A DNA stretch of 64,000 nucleotides from Primula veris (taxonomy: Eukaryota; Streptophyta; Magnoliopsida; Ericales; Primulaceae): contig OY821751.1 in the NCBI GenBank assembly GCA_963682055.1, positions 10,292,001 through 10,356,000 on the forward strand. Direction: 5' to 3'. Of this stretch, positions 43,747 through 55,224 are shown in pieces. The notes beneath the pieces were generated by a model. That model did no database searches. It was not told the origin of the DNA and saw only the letters and a list, made by a program, of their open reading frames with translations. Made by a program: the position numbers and the translations under genes. Positions within the stretch are counted from its first letter, which is position 1. Each line of letters starts with the position of its first letter.

Positions 43747-46484
43747 TCGTGGCTATATGACCAACGGCATGTTTAAGTTAAACGTAGGTACACCTGCTCC
43801 CAATAAAGGTGTTAAAGCTGAGGCTAGCACTAGCGATGTAATGACTGTTGCCCAAGAGGCCAATACAAATTCTAATTTTAATTATTTATTTGAGTCATTT
43901 CATTTGTGGCATGGTAGATTAGGTCACGTGAATTATAATTCTTTAAAGAAATTAATATCACTAAAACTAATACCAAATTTCATTTTTGATAACCAACACA
44001 AATGTGAGATTTGTGTAGAGGCAAAATTAACGAAATCATCGTTTCAACATGTTGAACGAAAAAGTGAACCTCTCGGTCTAATACACACGGATGTATGCGA
44101 CTTAAAGTTTATACAAACACGAGGAGGGAAAAATTACTTTATAACCTTTATAGATGATTGTACTAGATACTGTTATGTTTACTTAATGAGAAGTAAAGAC
44201 GAAGCAGTAGAGAAATTCGCTCTTTATAAGACCGAAGATGAAAATCAACTCAATAGAAAAATTAAAACATTGAGAAGTGATAGAGGCGGTGAATTTGAAT
44301 CACCGTTTGAGCAGATATGCGCTGAAAGAGGCATTATACATCAAACCACAGCCCCATATACTCCTGAGCAAAATGGGGTTGCTGAGCGTAAAAATAGAAC
44401 GCTAAAGGAAAAGATGAATGCTATGCTAATCAGTTATGGGTTACCCCAGAACATGTGGGGGGAAGCGATACTTTCCGCTAACTATGTTTTAAACAAGTTA
44501 CCCCATAAGAAGCGAGAAAAGACTCCATATGAATTATGGAAAGGTCATCAACCCAGTTATAAGAACCTGTGGGTTTGGGGTTGTCTCGCAAAGGTCCAAG
44601 TTTGCACTCCTAAGAGGATAATTGGTCCTAAAACGGTGGACTGTGTGTTCATCGGATATGCACATAATAGTAGTGCATATCGGTTTCTCGTACACAAGTC
44701 GGACAATCCCGATATACACGTAGATATGTATATGGAAAGCCGAGAGGCCTTTCTTTGAGGATATCTTTCCCCGTAAATTACCTACAGTTGTACCAACTCA
44801 AGAGTTGAACAGTGAAGGAAATGTGGGGGCAAGTGAACCGACAGAGGAAGAGGAAGAGCCTCGACGCAGCAAAATGGTAAGGAAGGAAACTTCCTTTGGA
44901 CCTGTTTTCCCAACCTTCATGGTTGAAGGCGAACCGGTGACATATAAACAAGCTATGTCAACACCGGATTCCCAATATTGGGAAGAAGCTATTCAAAATG
45001 AGATTGAATCAATCATGCAAAACCACACTTGGGAACTAGTGGATCTTCCGAAAGGATGTAAACCCCTAGGTCACAAGTGGATCTTCAAGAGGAAGTTAAG
45101 GGTTGACGGCATGATTGAGAAATACAAGGCGAGACTTGTAGTAAAAGGCTTCAGGCCAACTGAAGGTGTCAATTATTTCGACACGTATGCTCCTGTCTCC
45201 AGGAAAACGTCTATCCGAATCGTCATTGCTCTCGCAGCTTTGTTTGATATGGAGATACATCAAATGGATGTAAAGACGACGTTTCTAAATGGAGAACTAG
45301 AAGAAGAAATTTACATGGAACAACCGGAAGGGTTTGTAGTTCTTGGTAAAGAGCACCAAGTGTGCAAACTTGTAAAGTCTCTATATGGACTCAAACAAGC
45401 GCCAAAGCAATGGCACGAGAAGTTTGATAGAATTATGCTATCAAACGGTTTTCGCATTAATGAGTGCGATAAATCTGTCTACTCTAAATGAAGTGGAAGA
45501 GACTGTGTCGTGGTCTGTCTCTGTATGGATGACATGATTATAATTGGGAGTAATGATAGAATCAGCTCCACAAAGAAAATGTTGTCACAACACTTCGATA
45601 TGAAGGATCTCGGTATAGCTGATGTAATACTTGGTATGAAGATTACCAAAACATCAGAAGGATATGCCTTGTCCCAAGGTCACTATGTTAAACAAGTATT
45701 AGACAAGTTTGACAAGGGCAGTAAGGCAATGTCTAGAACCCCAATTGAGTTCAATTGTAACCTGAAAAAGAATTTCGGTAAGAGTGTGAATCAGTTGGAG
45801 TTCTCTCGAGTCATAGGCAGTCTCATGTATATAATGAATTGCACTAGACTAGACATAGCAAACTCAGTGAGTAGACTGAGCAGGTACACCAGTAATCCCA
45901 ATGAGAAACACTGGAAGGCCATATTGAAACTTCTCAGATATATGAGGTTTTCAGCTGATTACGGGCTGCACTATACCAGATATCCAGCGGTACTGGAAGG
46001 GTACTCAGATGCCAACTGGATATCAGACTCCAATAGCACAAGGTCCACGAGTGGATATGTGCTTATAATGGGAGGAGCTGCTGTGTCTTGGAGATCTTCC
46101 AAACAAACGTGTATTGCAAGCTCAACTATGGAATCTGAATTCATAGCGTTAGACTTAGCAACCGAAGAGGCAGACTGGCTAAGAAGTCCATTGGAAGGAA
46201 TTCCAATGTGGCCAAAACCTGTTCCCGCAATAAGCATGCATTGTGATAGTCAATCAGCTATTGCGCGGGATCAGGATCATATGTATAATGGAAAGTCTCG
46301 ACATATACGTCTGAGACATAAATCCTTAAGGAAATTGTTATCCAACGGTGTGGTATCCTTAGATTTTGTGAGATCAAAGGAAAACATAGCGGATCCATTA
46401 ACAAAAGGCTTGACTCAAGTGGGAGTCGAGACGTTATCGAACAGAATGGAATTAAAGCCCATTAAATTGGTGACCCCCCCATAG
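43747..46484 (+). pseudogene. Copia pol remnant (integrase, RT, RNase H)
   Basis: 43757-44758 keeps the integrase zinc region '[10 protein letters not shown]' and the integrase core ('HTDVCDLK', '[13 protein letters not shown]'). A 2-base loss near 44745 causes a stop at 44756. 44805-45491 is the first part of reverse transcriptase, closed by a GGA-to-TGA change at 45489-45491. 45510-46484 continues in the same frame, with the catalytic YVDD changed to CMDD and RNase H 'GYSDANW' near 46003. Not functional. Confidence 0.9.
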
Positions 46485-47041
46485 GCAACCCAACCTAAAC
46501 GGAATATTTCCTGATAGGTTCAAAGGGAAACTGAACTGTGAGGGCAACCGAACAAAGCACTCGGGAACCTGGAGTTCCCAGCCCATTTCCGCGATGACAG
46601 AGTGATAGACCTGTACCATTGTAAGGGTGAGCTTGAGGCTCTTAATGATCCAAGTAACTCGACGGTCGAGTAAAGTGAGTCAGGACACTTTTGACTTGGA
46701 ACACCTATAACGAGTGTGTAAGGCCGGTACCATATGATGAGCTTGGGCTAATTCACTAGAGCACTCAGTTGAAGTTGCCAAGGCAGTGCAGGCCAAATAT
46801 GGACAACAACTAAAGGGCCTAGTACGTGGCTAGAGAGGGCACTGTGCGGGTGTCATTCTGGGATACACAAAGATTGATGGTTCAAAGCTTTACAGCTACC
46901 TAATAACAGTATTCTGGGTGGTATTCCGCTACGGCAGGTTCAAGGCGCGCGCTACCTGACCTTAGGCAGTGAACTTTTGTGGTTCTCTTGATTTTCATTC
47001 AGGACATGGGCTTTCGAGCCAATTGCATTCATGTGGGGGAT

Positions 47042-48506
47042 TGTTGGAAAAATGTTGGAAAACATGTATTTTAAACATGGTTGTTCCAAGTGGTCAGGGA
47101 CCATCTTTGAGTCATTATTTGATGCGACAAATTAGATTTTCTGAAGTCGTACTCAAAGCGTTTGAGTAGCTCGTATGACGAGCTTCGTAATGGTATATCA
47201 CATGAACTATTCGGAGGAAGGGTGTGAATGATAATTGGACTCGAAGGTTGGTACTCGAAAGAGTGAATAAAACGAAATCTGGAAAATGGAAAAGAAAGTG
47301 GGATTAAACCATGAGGGTTATCCCATATTGTAAAATCAAGAATGATTTTTACACTATATATACAAGTCCATCCCATGTAGTTGTTAAACAAACAAAGTCC
47401 ACATACCCATGAGTGGGTTAGTGTGTACCACACACGCACGCGCTCGCTCGGGTCTCGGGACTCGGGCCTCGGGCCGTGAGATGCGGGATGCGGGATGCAG
47501 GATGCGGGATTTGGGATTTGAGATTTGAGGAATGTCTCGGGTCTTGGGTCTTGGGACTTGGGTCTCGGGTCTTGGGTCTTGGGTCTTGGGTCATGTACTA
47601 AACTGAAAAAGGGACTTTTGTATATTTACAAGAGAAGTCCCTAGAGTTCCAGAAAGTTTGAAACTCCAGCAGTTATGGAGGCGGATTCTGAGAATGTAAC
47701 TCCCAGAATTAAATGACCACAATTAAATTCTGCGGTTTCAGAATTCCTCTATATGAGGCAGCCATCCCCTCACATTCAAACACACACAAAATCAGTCTCT
47801 CTTCTCTCTAAAACAGCATATATTTTTTCCTTCATAGCATATTAGAAACCAGAGAGAACCACCCACCAAAAGCTCGACTTTGACTCGTCGCCAGTTTCCG
47901 GCGAGTCATCCGAGAGACGTTGTACCTTGGGATCGAAGCGCCAACGCAACCAGAAACATCAAGGTGGTTGGGCGAATATCGGTTAAGGGCATACTGTTAA
48001 CAATAGCCTCGTCTAATTTTATTTACATTCTGTCCATTTTAATTTTCGCATTTAAATTCAGTCATTTACATTATGTCCTTTCAATTCTGTATTTTAATTC
48101 AGTATTTTAATTTGCTATACTTAGCTGTAGCTTTTTAATTCTGTTTGTACATTTCTGTAATTTCTTTAAAGTTCTGTTTTTTGCTGTAATTACTATTCTG
48201 TAATTTAATTCAGTAATTAGAATAGTTTCAATTCAATCCTGTAATTTCAATTTCAAACAGAACAGTCTGGCTGTTAAGTTTATATTTTCCAGTCAGGCAA
48301 TTTCTATTTATTGCAATTCAATACATCAGATTATTAATTAATAATAATCTGATAACGTTTGCTTTAATTACTTTTCAGTACCTACATGTTGTAATCAGTA
48401 ATTTCTATTCCAATTGGAAATTAATAAAGATTACACTGGTTTTTGTTTAATTCTTGTTTAGCCATTTATTATTGTTTAATTGTTATTTCGTACATGAAAA
48501 CCAACA
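47042..48506 (+). repeat. Copia-2 3' LTR (1,465 bp)
   Basis: Preceded by the polypurine tract GTGGGGGAT. TGTTGGAAAAATG...GAAAACCAACA. It has a short G-rich minisatellite (about 47448-47590, with GCGGGAT units not seen in Copia-1), the core promoter CTATATGAGG near 47742, and the 'GGATTCTGAGAATGTAAC' segment missing in the Copia-1 3' LTR. Well diverged from Copia-1. Confidence 0.85.
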
Positions 48507-48616
48507 AATGACAATATTTGTCAGTAAAACTAAAACCCGTCGCTATGCCTTCTTTAATTACGGCGTTGGTGAACAAAGCCAGTTACTATTTTCGTTCGCA
48601 ATTTGACATTATTTTG
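48507..48616. mobile_element. CACTA MITE right part (interrupted by Copia-2)
   Basis: Matches 28404-28515 and ends TTATTTTGTAGTG with the intact terminal G, followed by CGT, the same 3-bp flank as at 28516. Confidence 0.75.
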
Positions 48617-49056
48617 TAGTGCGTATAGTTATCTCCTTACAATGCTTTCTCGCTGCCTCTGCAATACTTTCATCGTAAAAAAATGGCTAATACAGTGTAA
48701 ACAAATTGTGTATATAGTTAAAGTTGATAAGGCAAGCAATTTCCTTTTTCCTAAACAATCGAGTTGTCTAATCATCATACGGTCGTACCTAGATTTCTCG
48801 ACCGTTGCTAGCTAAAGTTGCAGATATTTCGTTCTGCCTTGCTCCCTGATTTTGTCAAGTCCCATTTGCTCTTTTCTATTGGTCCTTTCTTCAGATGCTC
48901 ATGGTAAAATAAGTCCTTTATTTATCTCTTTTGACAAACTTGATGTTTAAATACATGTTTTTACCTTAACGTATAAATAAGCATCAATTGTCTAGAAAAC
49001 ATGAAATCAACTAAAAAACATATAGAAATAAATAATCTTTCATCTCTTGCCTAAAT

Positions 49057-49397
49057 TTAGAATTTATTTGGTGTTTTCATGGTAATGGATGGCACAATGT
49101 GCCGTTCATATAAAAATCTATCAAAATAATATAATTTTTTAAATTTAGATTGTTATTTAAGTTTAGGGTAGTTTCCATTACGGTTTTATATTTTTATTTG
49201 AGTTTTTATTGTTTTGTAATATTTGTTTTTAATTTATCAAAAAATAAATTGTCTAATATATAACAAAAATAGAAAAAGTAAATTAGTTATTAAAAAAAGA
49301 CCATCTAACCCTGCATTTTCTAATCTAACGGTGGTCAATTTAACAGTACATTGTACTGTCTAAAACTGCAACAATACAAAATGGGGACCCTGACATG
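49057..49397. mobile_element. 340-bp insertion of unknown type
   Basis: The paralogue at 28992 reads CCTAAATTGGCATGTTTT without a gap, whereas here CCTAAATT and GACATGTTTT are separated by about 340 bases. The insert is AT-rich with 'GGCACAATGTGCC' (a perfect palindrome) and 'CAGTACATTGTACTG' (another). No terminal repeats or coding sequence were found. Confidence 0.45.
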
Positions 49398-49574
49398 TTT
49401 TAATTTTAATCGTACTTTTAATTAGCTCGACCAAATTAAGTGCTGTTATTTATAAATGTTTTCTCTTTTTATTAGAAATATAAGTTCAGAAGTTTTAAAA
49501 AGCCCATATACAGATTTCAAACAAACTTTCATAGAAAAAACAACTGTATTTTGGGCATCAAATAAGCGGTGAGC

Positions 49575-50094
49575 TCACAAGTTTTCTAATGGCCGAATTG
49601 TGTCTCGACAAAATTCTCAAGGACCAAAAAGCATCGATCTAGTGTAACGTCGTTCATCTAAGGTCTTACCCTTAAAGGGTCTTCCTTGTAGTAGAGAATC
49701 TGATCTAAAAAAGGCATAATAGTACGACCTGATTTATAGTATATGTATATGCAAACGCAAATTTTGAATTTTAAAGAAAGATTTTGAGTCACCGTACTGA
49801 CGTTAAACATTTCCAGTAGCAACTAGCAAGACCAAAAAAGTTTGATTTTCTATTTTATTTTTTCATTTGTACATGATATGATAAACTCTTCGTCTGACCT
49901 AATTAACATAACATAACAAGTAGTAATTAATTACTGCAAACTCTTGGGTTCACAACTTAAGTTCTGCAAAGTTATAATAATTTGGCATCCCCTCAAATAC
50001 CATAACCGTAGCCTCTCTAGCTATATATGCACATGAACCTAACATCATTTTCATCACTCACATTTAAATATCTCAATCTCTTAAAAAACAAAAG
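49575..50094 (+). promoter_or_regulatory. Promoter of the intact EC1-type gene
   Basis: A block shared with all EC1 loci of the window. TATA box TATATAT at 50022-50028, about 67 bases before the ATG, with the 5' UTR probably starting near 50055 in a CATCACTCACATTT context. The immediately upstream CCCCTCAAATACCATAACCGTAGCC is identical in copy 1 and nearly so in copy 5. No known egg-cell cis element was tested. Confidence 0.55.
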
Positions 50095-50508
50095 ATGCCT
50101 AAATCCAATTCTCAAGCGCTACTTATTCCCATCATATTTTTATGGCTAAGCGCTTCGACTGTGTTGGCCCGTCCCATGGGTCCAGTATCAAGCTCAAAGT
50201 TGTCGAACCTCATGGCTAGGCTAAAGCTTGATGAGCCAAGTCCTGACCCGGGCTCTGACTCACTCAACTGCTGGGACTCGTTGTTCCAGCTCCAGTCATG
50301 CACTGGCGAGGTCGTCCTTTTTTTCATGAACGGAGAGACTTATTTAGGACAGGGTTGTTGTAGCGCTATTAGTGTTATTCAGAAGCATTGTTGGCCCTCT
50401 ATGCTCGGATCCCTTGGGTTCACTGCCGAAGAAGGAGATGTTCTTCAAGGATATTGTGACGCCACTACCACTGTTGCTCCTCCACAAGCCCCCACCGCGA
50501 AGACATAG
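50095..50508 (+). CDS. Egg cell-secreted protein 1-like (ECA1/EC1 family)
   Basis: 137 residues, single exon. Signal peptide about 1-25 (hydrophobic LLIPIIFLWLSA, likely cut after VLA). Prolamin-like domain about 57-122 with six cysteines at 59, 69, 88, 89, 99 and 121. The two EC1 signatures are clear: 'CWDSLFQLQSCTGEVVLFF' then 'NGE', and 'GCCSAISVIQKHCW'. In Arabidopsis EC1 proteins are stored in egg-cell vesicles and released when sperm arrive, activating sperm for gamete fusion; that role is inferred here from family membership. The C-terminal tail is Thr/Ala/Pro-rich. It is the only intact member among five loci in the window. Confidence 0.92.
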   Translation: MPKSNSQALLIPIIFLWLSASTVLARPMGPVSSSKLSNLMARLKLDEPSPDPGSDSLNCWDSLFQLQSCTGEVVLFFMNGETYLGQGCCSAISVIQKHCWPSMLGSLGFTAEEGDVLQGYCDATTTVAPPQAPTAKT

Positions 50509-51199
50509 TTATACAAAACACGTAGTTATCATGCAATAATAATAAAAATTTAACACTTGAATAAATTGATGCTATTATCGTTACCTAAGGTGTTGTGGTC
50601 ATATGGAGAATCGCTTTGGATGATTTATATTTGTTTTTTATTTCTAGTTATTATTTATTTCATCTCAATTTTTAATTGTCTTTCATTTCATTTTTTTATG
50701 TTTGACTTAAGTTTTCATCCACAGCATATGAATACAGTATAAGAGACCGAAAAGAAGATGTCAATAAAATTATGGACTTGGTCTTCAAGCTGATAATTAA
50801 TATCCTTAAACAAATAAAAGCTAAAAAATATATTGTTATGCCGCATTCATAAATGGTATACCATTGACGTGCACAGTTTTTCTAACAATATAGTTTTAAT
50901 TATGCAAGTAAGTAGATCAATCACGCGAGCTTCCATATATTGATATACATCTAGAGATTCTTTGTACTTTATCGTTCAGAAAGAGTTTGATAATTATGCA
51001 AATAAGTAGAATAAAAGAGGTGTTTCAATCAATATGGAATTATATTGTCACTAAATTTCTAAGTGAAAGAATAGATTTGATTTTATCTTTTCGTCCTATT
51101 GATTTTATCTTGTATTTATAGTCATCAAACATAGAAAAAAGGGCAAAAGTTACTATAAATTAAATCAGGCTATCAAAATTGTAAAGAGTCTTTGTGGAT
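50509..51199 (+). other. EC1-F-box intergenic region
   Basis: Non-coding. From about 50650 it matches 63274-63840, the flank of the truncated EC1 copy 5, showing that EC1 and this spacer were duplicated together. Confidence 0.55.
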
Positions 51200-52261
51200 A
51201 TGTTTCATTCACATTCAAAGAAGTCTGAAGGAATGGGTAACTGGGGAGAGATGGTCCCCGATTTGTTGTTCATGATTGCGTCTCATCTTCACTTGTTTCA
51301 TGATTTTCTGGCTTTTCGAGGTGTCTGCAAGTCATGGCGAATCGCCGCAACCAAAGAGTCTTTTTCAAGCAAATCTAACCATCCGCCCCTGCTACTGACG
51401 TTAGTCAACAATAATGAGGATAAAGATAACAGCAGGGTACGATATTTCTACAGTCTCATCAAAGATCTTCCAGAATTATACGGAAAATCGTGTTGGCAAG
51501 CCCTAGGATGGTTTGTGACGGAAGACATGAGTACAAGCGCCATGGAGCTATTTCATCCTTTTTCTAGGATTCAATTGTCTCTTCCAAACCTAGACAAGAA
51601 TTATGTTTTGCGTAAAGCCGTTTTATCCTCAAGCCCTTCTTTCACCCGAAACTACATCCTTGTAATTTTATGCACGTATTGTAGTAAAACACACATAGCT
51701 TTCTAGACACCAGGAACGCAAACATGGAGTCATTTAACAATCGATTACTTACTACTGGATGTCATTTTCTTTAAAGACCAATTTCATGTCTTAGATTGGG
51801 ATGGTAGAGTCTACGTACTAAAAATTGACTTGGATGACTCCAAAATGGTAATGAAACTGCGCACATCTCCCTACCAATTGTTTGGAAAAAAAAAATCATC
51901 AGTAAAATACCTAGTTGAATCCAAAGGCACGTTACTATTAGTTTTAAGTAATAACTATCATTTTAAGAAAATGAATGTTAAGATATATATGATCGATACT
52001 AGTCAATCAGTTTTCGGAAAGATAATAGATTTGGACCGTACTGCCTTCTTTGTTGGTCGAGGCACTTCTTTGTCAGTTGATACTTGCAGATTTCCAACTA
52101 TCAAGCCTAATTGCATATATGCTAGCGCTCATATTGGATCCTCGCTCACAGGTGATATGGGTAGATACAACCTAGTAACTGGAAATATGAAAGTTTACTA
52201 CAGAGATCAAAATTTCAGTTCAATCATGTCAATGTGGTTTACCCCCCTCTCTTCTTTATAG
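51200..52261 (+). pseudogene. F-box/DUF295 protein gene with one in-frame stop
   Basis: First ATG at 51200 (upstream frame only has GTG). N-terminal F-box about residues 14-52 ('MVPDLLFMIASHLHLFHDFL', 'RGVCKSWR'), the Skp1-binding module of SCF ubiquitin ligases, then a DUF295 region to the end with 'FVGRGTSLSVDT', 'KPNCIYA' and 'DMGRYNL'. A TAG at 51704-51706 (codon 169) interrupts an otherwise open frame of 353 codons: 'IAF' stop 'TPGTQTW', where relatives usually have tryptophan, so a single TGG-to-TAG change explains it. The frame stays open after the stop, so the lesion is young, or a population variant. Its substrate is unknown. Confidence 0.8.
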
Positions 52262-53400
52262 TCTCTTGACCATATACCGATAATATTGGATTATTTTAAG
52301 CCTTTTCATTTTGCTTCATTTAAATTATAATGATCACAATCAAATGTTTTCTTGATCAGAGTGTAATCCTTTTGATTTAGCCTGTAGTCAAGTAATCCTA
52401 CCGGCTACAGATGCCGAACTCTAACTATGCAAGTTTTTGTTCCGCAGCATAATTGGGATGTCAATCGGTATTGGTAGCACATTAATAATTTTTACAGGTT
52501 TTAAATTTTTTCAGTTAGTCGTTTGTGTTTTTTAACTGATTTTTGCGGTCAAGTATTGATCTCAGTTTATCTATTTGAATAACGGCATGGGTTTTACAGT
52601 GCGTGGAACTTCTATAAATTGCCAAAGAATTAGGATTTCGGTATGGAACTTCTATAACGGCATGGGCATATGTCAGCTTGCACCTAAAGTCTGTGGCATA
52701 TCTAGGATTTCGGTATGACTGGGTCTAATATAAATCCCGTGTTGTTTTTATTTTATATTTTATATTTATAGAATTTTAGATTATTCAGGGTGCTAAAAAG
52801 TTAAAATCTGATTTTATTTTTTTTGTTTAGAACACATGAAAATAATCGGTATCTTTTGAAAATATGGCGGTTTTGCAGCTACTACCCAACCCATGTCCTA
52901 CCTCCTTCATTGTCTAGAGTTGTAATATTTTTCAAACCTAAGATAATTATCTTGTTCCTAATGTCTATGCTTATTAAGCTTGTTTGTATCACCATTCTAG
53001 ATCAAACTATTAATTGGCCCCTTTGTATTGTAAAAATACAAAACATTTTCAGTTCGCTTAAGTTTGAATTGATCAGGCATGTTGAATAAGTTTTTCCTTT
53101 CTTTTTTCCCCACCAAGGATTAAAAGATACGTTGAGATACTACCGTGATCCCTTCTCCTAACGCTAAACATAAAAAAAGGGTTGTGGCAATTATAAATTA
53201 ACCACAACTTGTCTTGAACTGATTCCTTGGCTTCTGCTTGATAGTGGTTATTGAAAGAGAATGTCGCTTGCTTTTAAGGAAGGTTGTTCGAGTTAGTTAT
53301 GGAAAACATAATTAAAAATTCTTAATTAGGCATATGAACATTTATCCATAAATTTGTATAATGATTGAAGTTGAAGCAGTAATGTGGTAGACTAGCTATA
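52262..53400. other. Downstream of F-box gene, nothing recognised
   Basis: AT-rich. 'AGGATTTCGGTATG' occurs twice (about 52631 and 52706). No coding domain in the frames present. Confidence 0.3.
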
Positions 53401-53404
53401 TGAT

Positions 53405-53587
53405 CACTACACAAAATTGTCAGTTTACCATTAGACGCACTGGTGTTAAACTAACCGTCGATAAATTTAGCAACAGTTTAGCAGTAGTTTTTGTTGCTAT
53501 TTTGTCGCTAAATTTTGAAACACTCGATATACCAATAGTTTATAAAATTAAAGTAAACTGTGGCTATCCCGACATTTTCTTGTAGTG
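53405..53587. mobile_element. Complete CACTA MITE (183 bp)
   Basis: CACTACACAAAATTGTC...GACATTTTCTTGTAGTG with a 3-bp duplication GAT on each side (53402-53404 and 53588-53590). Termini are perfect for seven bases and imperfect for about 17. The interior is AT-rich with TTTAGCAACAG / TTGTTGCTA motifs like those of the large CACTA element, which could supply the transposase. Confidence 0.85.
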
Positions 53588-53877
53588 GATTTTCTGTTGT
53601 AAGAGCTCCTTCTTACGCTTAATATAAGGCACGATAAACTGGTAGGTTGCAAGATGTTAAAATGCAGTTTTGATAAATAAATAAATAAAATCCCCTCTAG
53701 TTGTCGATTATCAAGATTACGTCCTCTTCTAGTTCTATATAGCTTGACCAATCTCCTTAACTTGTGAGAAACTCCTGTGTTTTATTTAGTAAGGTGTTCT
53801 TTGTTATGCATAAAGGTGCTATAGCTCCAACTACTTGAGTTTATATAAAGCCTTTGTTTTTCTCCTATACTTATAAC

Positions 53878-54282
53878 CAATGTTTTAAATAACGTTATCG
53901 CTATTGTAGCGTTTTTTCGAGAGAAACGCTAAAAACGCAAATAGCGTTACTACATAACGATTTGCGGTGTACTTTTTGTTATTGGCTAAATATGTACGTG
54001 AGTTTTGAACTTGGGTCTGCTAGAAAATAATGCACTGTCACAACCATCTGAACTGCACACAATTTTATGAAAATTGTACAATATATATTAATTATTTAGA
54101 TCCGCTGTTTTTTTTCCTAACTCGATATTTACACTTTTGGTCTAGAATTTCGCGCCTTTTTCGCTTTTGGTCCCCTATAACGCGATTTTAGCGCAATTAC
54201 AGCCAAATAATGGTTTTTCGTTGCGTTTTTTTTTTCCAAAAATCGCTATTTTGCGCTACATAGCGCGATTTTTAAAACATTG
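53878..54282. mobile_element. hAT-type MITE (405 bp), second family member
   Basis: Perfect 12-base termini CAATGTTTTAAA...TTTAAAACATTG with an 8-bp duplication CTTATAAC (53870-53877 and 54283-54290). Same family as 7438-7938 in reverse orientation: 'GCGTTTTTTCGAGAGAAACGC' type ends (shared in part), 'GATCCGCTGTTTTTTT', 'TTTTGGTCCCCTATA', and a degenerate tRNA-like core with CAAGTTCAAAACTC on the minus strand. Confidence 0.9.
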
Positions 54283-54746
54283 CTTATAACCATTGATTGA
54301 GTTTCTTGTGAGGTGTAACTTAATTGACATTAGTTCTAACTTATAATGAGTTGAAAACAATTTATTACAATTTAGTATTTCTTGGAATAAAAACATAAAT
54401 ATTTTAAGTTCAAATTAGCTTACCGATAAATAAATGGTATTAATAAGTTAAACAGAAATTACAAAATAACCTTACGAATAACTTCAACTTTTTATTTTTA
54501 TGCATAAGTTAAGACCAATAAAGGATTTATGTAAAACCTAACTTTATATGTATAAAGGAAAAGTAAAAAGGAAAAAGTAACTTATAATATATAAAATATA
54601 AAATATGGGAAAATTTTCCGTAAAAGTTTTCATATAGCTACCAAACAAGCAGAAAATCTAGGAAAATAAAACTTTTTTCCAGACAAATGTTTTCTAGGAA
54701 AATAATTTCAAACATAATATTTTGCGGTGAAACAAGCATAGCCTTA

Positions 54747-55035
54747 GGTAGACGTAGTGATCATTTTAAGAAAATGAACATTGAGGTGTATGTGATCGAT
54801 ACTGGTCAATCAGTTTTGGGAAGGATAACAGATGTGGATCGTATTGACCTCTTTGTTGGTCAAGACACTTCTTTCTCAGTTGATACTTGCAGATTTCCAG
54901 ATATCAAGCCTAATTGCATATATGGTAGCGCTCATATTGGATGCTTTGCTCACAGGTGATATGGAAGTTTACTACAGAGATCAAAATTTCAGTTCATTCA
55001 GGCTAATGTGGTTTAATTACCCCCTCTTTCTATAG
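54747..55035 (+). pseudogene. F-box/DUF295 3' fragment
   Basis: Matches 51950-52265: 'HFKKMNIEVYVIDTGQSVLG', 'SVDTCRFPDIKPNCIYG'. The join to unrelated sequence is near 54750. A frameshift near 54945 and loss of about 33 bases break the end. It precedes EC1 copy 5 as the intact F-box follows EC1 copy 4, so EC1 and the F-box gene form an alternating tandem unit. Confidence 0.8.
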
Positions 55036-55224
55036 TCTGTTACCATATACCGTTAATATTTGATATTTTAAGCCAATTCGTTTTGATTCGTATGAGATAC
55101 TACGCTTAAAGGGTCGTCCTTGTACTAAAAAATGTGATATAAAAATGCCATACATGATACAGTACAACCTGATTTATAGTACATGCAAATAATGATATTG
55201 ATTTTTAGAGAAGGATTTTGAGTC

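Larger units (their letters stand above)
43747..48506 (+). mobile_element. 5'-truncated Copia element (Copia-2)
   Basis: Same family as Copia-1. It starts inside the gag-pol region (matching Copia-1 from about 20072) and ends with a complete 3' LTR (47042-48506). The right flank (AATGACAATATTTGTC) is the interior of the CACTA MITE seen intact at 28345. The 5' LTR, gag, protease, the rest of the hAT element and about 690 bases of flank are missing, consistent with one deletion joining at the shared pentamer GTAGG. Confidence 0.9.
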
